Source: Clostridium culturomicium
Lineage (GTDB): Bacteria > Bacillota > Clostridia > Clostridiales > Clostridiaceae
Assembly: GCF_000821305.1 (NCBI RefSeq)
Contig: NZ_CCXK01000013.1
Coordinates: 310,001 to 374,000, forward strand
Reading direction: 5' to 3'
DNA: 64,000 nt
This document shows positions 61,248 through 64,000 of this stretch, piece by piece. Each line of letters opens with the position of its first letter. The first letter of the stretch is position 1. The notes below the pieces were generated by a model, which was not told where the DNA came from, made no database searches, and was given only the letters and a program-made list of their open reading frames with translations. The translations under genes were made by a program, and so were the position numbers.

Positions 61248-61598
61248 ATGAAAGCTAATATAACAACTGAAATAGGAAATATATATTACTCTGAAGATGT
61301 AATAGCTAATATAGCAGGTGTCTCCACTATGGAATGCTACGGAGTTGTGGGTATGGCTTTGAAGAATGCTAAAGACGGACTTTGGGAATTGTTAAAGGCT
61401 GAGAATTTAGCTAAAGGCGTAAAAATTACACAAAAAGATAATGCAGTGTCCATTGAATTATATATAATTGTTGAATACGGAACTAAGATTGCGGTTATAG
61501 CTAATAATATAATACAAACAGTTAGATACAATCTTGAAAACCTAACGGGTATTAAAGTTTCTCAAGTAACAGTTAATATTCAAGGCATAAGAGTCTAG
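61248..61598 (+). CDS. Asp23/Gls24 family protein (YloU-like)
   Basis: This 116-aa protein of the Asp23/Gls24 family resembles YloU. It has the motif TEIGNIYYSEDVIANIAGVSTMECYGVVGM and the later VNIQGIRV. Members are often membrane-associated alkaline-shock or envelope-stress proteins, but the role here is unknown. The ATG at 61248 has AAGGAGG 8 bases upstream; the in-frame TTG at 61242 is less likely. It is directly before the DAK2 gene as in B. subtilis yloU-yloV. Confidence 0.88.
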   Translation: MKANITTEIGNIYYSEDVIANIAGVSTMECYGVVGMALKNAKDGLWELLKAENLAKGVKITQKDNAVSIELYIIVEYGTKIAVIANNIIQTVRYNLENLTGIKVSQVTVNIQGIRV

Positions 61599-61611
61599 GG
61601 GGGAACGAACA

Positions 61612-63264
61612 GTGACTTATACAACTATAAATGGTCGTGATTTTTCTAATATGATTAAAAGTGCTTCAAATGCACTAGAAAAGCAGAAGGAATATGTAAA
61701 CTCCTTAAACGTTTTTCCAGTTCCAGATGGAGATACAGGAACTAATATGTCTTTAACTTTTAAAGCAGCAGCTAAAGAGATTGAAGGATTAGAGAATAAG
61801 TCTATTGGAGAAATATCAAAGAAACTAGCAAAAGGTGCACTTATGGGTGCAAGAGGAAATTCTGGAGTTATTCTTTCTCAGATTTTAAGAGGAATAGCAA
61901 AAGGTCTTGAAAACAAAGAAGAAGCAACTGTAGATGAAGTTAAAGAATCTTTTGTTCAAGGTTCAAACTTTGCATATAAAGCAGTTATGAGACCTACAGA
62001 AGGTACAATACTAACAATCATAAGAGCTGCTGGAGAGGCTGCTACATGTAGTGAAGCTGAAGATATGATTGAGCTTTATGAAGAAGTTTGTGAAGAAAGT
62101 AAAAAGATGTTGGATAAAACTCCAGAAATGCTTCCACAATTAAAACAGGCTAAGGTTGTTGATGCTGGTGGAATGGGCCTTTTAATTATTTTAAGAGGAA
62201 TGTTAGAAGCATTAAAATTTGGTGAGGATATAGCGCTTAACAAAGATGGTGAAGTCATCAGCAGTGGAGAGGAATTTGAAGTTCCTGGGGCTGAAATTGA
62301 TCCTGCAGACATTAAATTTGGATATTGTACAGAGTTTATTATAATGAATGAAGTTAAAGATATTCCAAACTTTAAAGATTTCTTAGAGAGTTTAGGAGAT
62401 TCTTTAGTACTTGTTGGATTAGAAGACATTACTAAGGTTCACGTTCATACAAATGATCCAGGAGCTGTTTTATCAAAAGCAGTAACTTTTGGACCACTTT
62501 CAAAAATTAAAATAGAGAACATGAGAGAGCAGCATGAATCTTTATTAGGTATTGATGGAAACAGCAATGAACAGGCAGCAGTAGAAGAAATTAAAGAAGA
62601 ACCAAAACCATTTGGCTTTGTAACTGTAGCTAGAGGTAACGGTATAGCTTCAATCTTCAGAGACTTAGGTGTTGATGAAGTTATTGAAGGCGGACAGACA
62701 ATGAACCCTAGCACAGAGGATATTGTTAATAGTATAAATAAGGTTAATGCAGAAGTAGTATATGTACTACCAAATAATAAGAACATAATAATGGCAGCAG
62801 AGTTAGCTGTTGATTTAGTTGAAGATAAAAAAGTAATTGTTATCGGAACTAAAACTATTCCTCAAGGGATTACTGCAATAACTATGTTTAACCATGATGG
62901 AACTGCAGAAGAAAATGTTGAAACCATGAAGGAAGTTATAGAAAATGTTACTTCAGGAGAGGTTACTTATGCAGTTAAGGATACAGAGGATAATGGCAGA
63001 TCTATTAAAGAAGGCGATATTCTTGGTATAAAAGAAGGTAAAATAAGTAACATAGGTAATGAAGTTTATAAAGTTTGCAAAGATTTAATAGCTTCAATGG
63101 TAAATGAGGACAGTGAACTTATCACTATATTCTATGGTGAAGACTGTGAAGAAGAAAAGGTTGATGAGTTAGTTGGAGAATTAGAAGAGCTATACCCTGA
63201 AATGGATGTACAATGTTTCAGTGGAGAACAACCATTATACTATTTTATTACATCAGTAGAATAA
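61612..63264 (+). CDS. fakA: DAK2 domain fatty acid kinase FakA-like (YloV)
   Basis: This 550-aa protein has an N-terminal DhaL-type kinase domain with PVPDGDTGTNM (metal-binding aspartates) and GARGNSGVILSQILRG, and a C-terminal region like FakA (YloV). FakA with a FakB (DegV-like) partner phosphorylates fatty acids. The start is a GTG at 61612 with AGGGGGGAA upstream. No fakB is seen in this window. A terminator follows and recG begins next. Confidence 0.92.
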   Translation: MTYTTINGRDFSNMIKSASNALEKQKEYVNSLNVFPVPDGDTGTNMSLTFKAAAKEIEGLENKSIGEISKKLAKGALMGARGNSGVILSQILRGIAKGLENKEEATVDEVKESFVQGSNFAYKAVMRPTEGTILTIIRAAGEAATCSEAEDMIELYEEVCEESKKMLDKTPEMLPQLKQAKVVDAGGMGLLIILRGMLEALKFGEDIALNKDGEVISSGEEFEVPGAEIDPADIKFGYCTEFIIMNEVKDIPNFKDFLESLGDSLVLVGLEDITKVHVHTNDPGAVLSKAVTFGPLSKIKIENMREQHESLLGIDGNSNEQAAVEEIKEEPKPFGFVTVARGNGIASIFRDLGVDEVIEGGQTMNPSTEDIVNSINKVNAEVVYVLPNNKNIIMAAELAVDLVEDKKVIVIGTKTIPQGITAITMFNHDGTAEENVETMKEVIENVTSGEVTYAVKDTEDNGRSIKEGDILGIKEGKISNIGNEVYKVCKDLIASMVNEDSELITIFYGEDCEEEKVDELVGELEELYPEMDVQCFSGEQPLYYFITSVE

Positions 63265-63283
63265 AAGCCTTAGGGCTTTTTTT
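63263..63283 (+). terminator. Terminator after the DAK2 gene
   Basis: A 7-bp stem AAAAGCC/GGCTTTT (63263-63269 with 63274-63280) has a 4-nt loop and a T-run. It begins within the stop codon. Confidence 0.8.
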
Positions 63284-63310
63284 CTATATTACGGAGTATG
63301 GAGTGATAAT

Positions 63311-64000
63311 GTGAATATTTATAGCAGTGTTACAGCGATTAAAGGGGTAGGTCCTAAGATGGCTGAAAAACTAGGGCAATGTGGAATATATAGTGTTTTA
63401 GATTTGCTATTATATTTTCCGAGGGATTACGAAAGTATATTTATTGTTGATGAGTTAAATGATATAAACGGAAAAGAAAAGGTCATTCTTGAAGTTGAAG
63501 TAGAAAGAATACTTCCGGACATAAGAACTAAAACACGTAAGGTTATGACCACCATAAGATTTTCTCATAAAGGGGTAGCAGTTAAGGGCTTGTGGTTTAA
63601 TCAACCTTATGTAAAAACAGGTTTTAGAGTTGGCTCTAAGTATGTAATTAGTGGTACATTGGAAAAGCAGGGTAGAGAATTTGTTATAATGAATGCTATT
63701 ATTATGAGGAATACTACTGCTGAAAGCAGTGATATAATGGCAAAATATCCTCTGAAGGAAGATATATCAAATACATTTATAAATAAAATTGTCACTGAGG
63801 TCTTAAATTTAGTAATAATTGAAGAAAATCTTCCAAGGTGGATAGTAGAAGAGCAGAGTTTTATTTCTCTAAATGATGCAATTAGAAATATACATAATCC
63901 TAAAAGTTTGAGAATGCTTGATGAAGCAAGAAGAAGGTTAAAGTTTCAAGAGCTTTTTACATATTCATTAAAATTGATTGCACTTAAAAACAGAAATTTA
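63311..64000 (+). CDS. recG: ATP-dependent DNA helicase RecG, N-terminal part (runs off the window)
   Basis: The first 230 codons of RecG lie here; the gene continues to the right. RecG reverses stalled forks and processes junction DNA. The N-terminal wedge domain is recognised by VTAIKGVGPKMAEKLGQCGIYSVLDLLLYFPRDYES, read in short pieces: KGVGPKMAEKL, LLLYFPRDYE, then the OB-like region and ARRRLKFQELF. The start is a GTG at 63311 with GGAG 7 bases upstream. No helicase motif is in view, so the call rests on the wedge domain. Confidence 0.9.
   Translation, partial: MNIYSSVTAIKGVGPKMAEKLGQCGIYSVLDLLLYFPRDYESIFIVDELNDINGKEKVILEVEVERILPDIRTKTRKVMTTIRFSHKGVAVKGLWFNQPYVKTGFRVGSKYVISGTLEKQGREFVIMNAIIMRNTTAESSDIMAKYPLKEDISNTFINKIVTEVLNLVIIEENLPRWIVEEQSFISLNDAIRNIHNPKSLRMLDEARRRLKFQELFTYSLKLIALKNRNL

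Overview
The window looks like core chromosome of a low-GC, spore-forming Firmicute, most probably a Clostridium sensu stricto species. The evidence is the very AT-rich sequence, purine-rich Shine-Dalgarno (SD) sites, the spoIIGA-sigE-sigG cluster, an uninterrupted sigK, spoIVA, spoVM, and gene orders shared with Bacillus and Clostridium chromosomes. No rRNA, tRNA, CRISPR array, prophage or transposase gene was seen. Almost every gene is on the + strand; the exceptions are a 134-aa hypothetical gene (2063-2467) and rpmB (60823-61014).

Layout. (1) 1-5038: end of a cysteine desulfurase, an IscU scaffold and mnmA (sulfur relay to tRNA 2-thiouridine); a minus-strand orphan behind a possible Spo0A-type promoter; a tandem structured repeat; a second IscU paralogue; a PRC-barrel protein overlapping an AI-2E-family membrane protein. 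(2) 5049-17549: alaS behind two promoters and an alanine T-box, then ireB, ruvX, a DUF1292 gene, a Fur-family regulator, RNase J, typA, mltG, trmR, trhP and udk, an order close to the B. subtilis alaS-yrzL-yrrK-yrzB-yrrL-yrrM-yrrN-yrrO-udk block. (3) 17558-26954: a divergent class B PBP, sigK, a lone pilT, ftsA-ftsZ, spoIIGA-sigE-sigG and a YlmC/YmxH gene. (4) 27038-35182: nrdR, pgeF, and a phosphate module (phoP-phoR, pstSCAB, phoU). (5) 35463-44775: a DUF512 radical-SAM gene, der, gpsA, a VanY-type carboxypeptidase, spoIVA, an asparaginase, and a guanine permease behind a guanine riboswitch. (6) 45015-64000: yicC-remA-gmk-rpoZ-coaBC-priA-def-fmt-(Zn peptidase)-rsmB-rlmN-prpC-prkC-rsgA-rpe-thiN, a 52-aa membrane protein, a 26-codon spoVM, rpmB (minus), an Asp23-family gene, a DAK2 (FakA-like) gene and the start of recG, matching the B. 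subtilis yloC-to-recG order.

Four gaps exceed 300 bases without a gene. 2468-2892 holds a possible Spo0A promoter and a tandem repeat; 5039-5460 holds two promoters and the T-box; 11775-12111 holds hairpins and the typA promoter; 30658-30990 holds a terminator and a probable Pho promoter.

The most unusual structure is a ~76-nt repeat present as tandem pairs at two distant loci (2679-2830 and 50565-50716). Its units can fold into two hairpins, and two helices change in a compensatory way between units, which suggests a conserved RNA fold. At the second locus the array fills the whole priA-def gap and its last bases form the def SD site. This may be an undescribed structured repeat family.

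How the genes fit together: the IscS/IscU/MnmA and TrmR/TrhP sets modify tRNA wobble uridines. IreB, PrpC and PrkC form a Ser/Thr phosphorylation circuit. The PhoPR, Pst and PhoU genes handle phosphate. The sporulation sigma factors, SpoIVA and SpoVM cover engulfment, coat basement layer and late mother-cell transcription.
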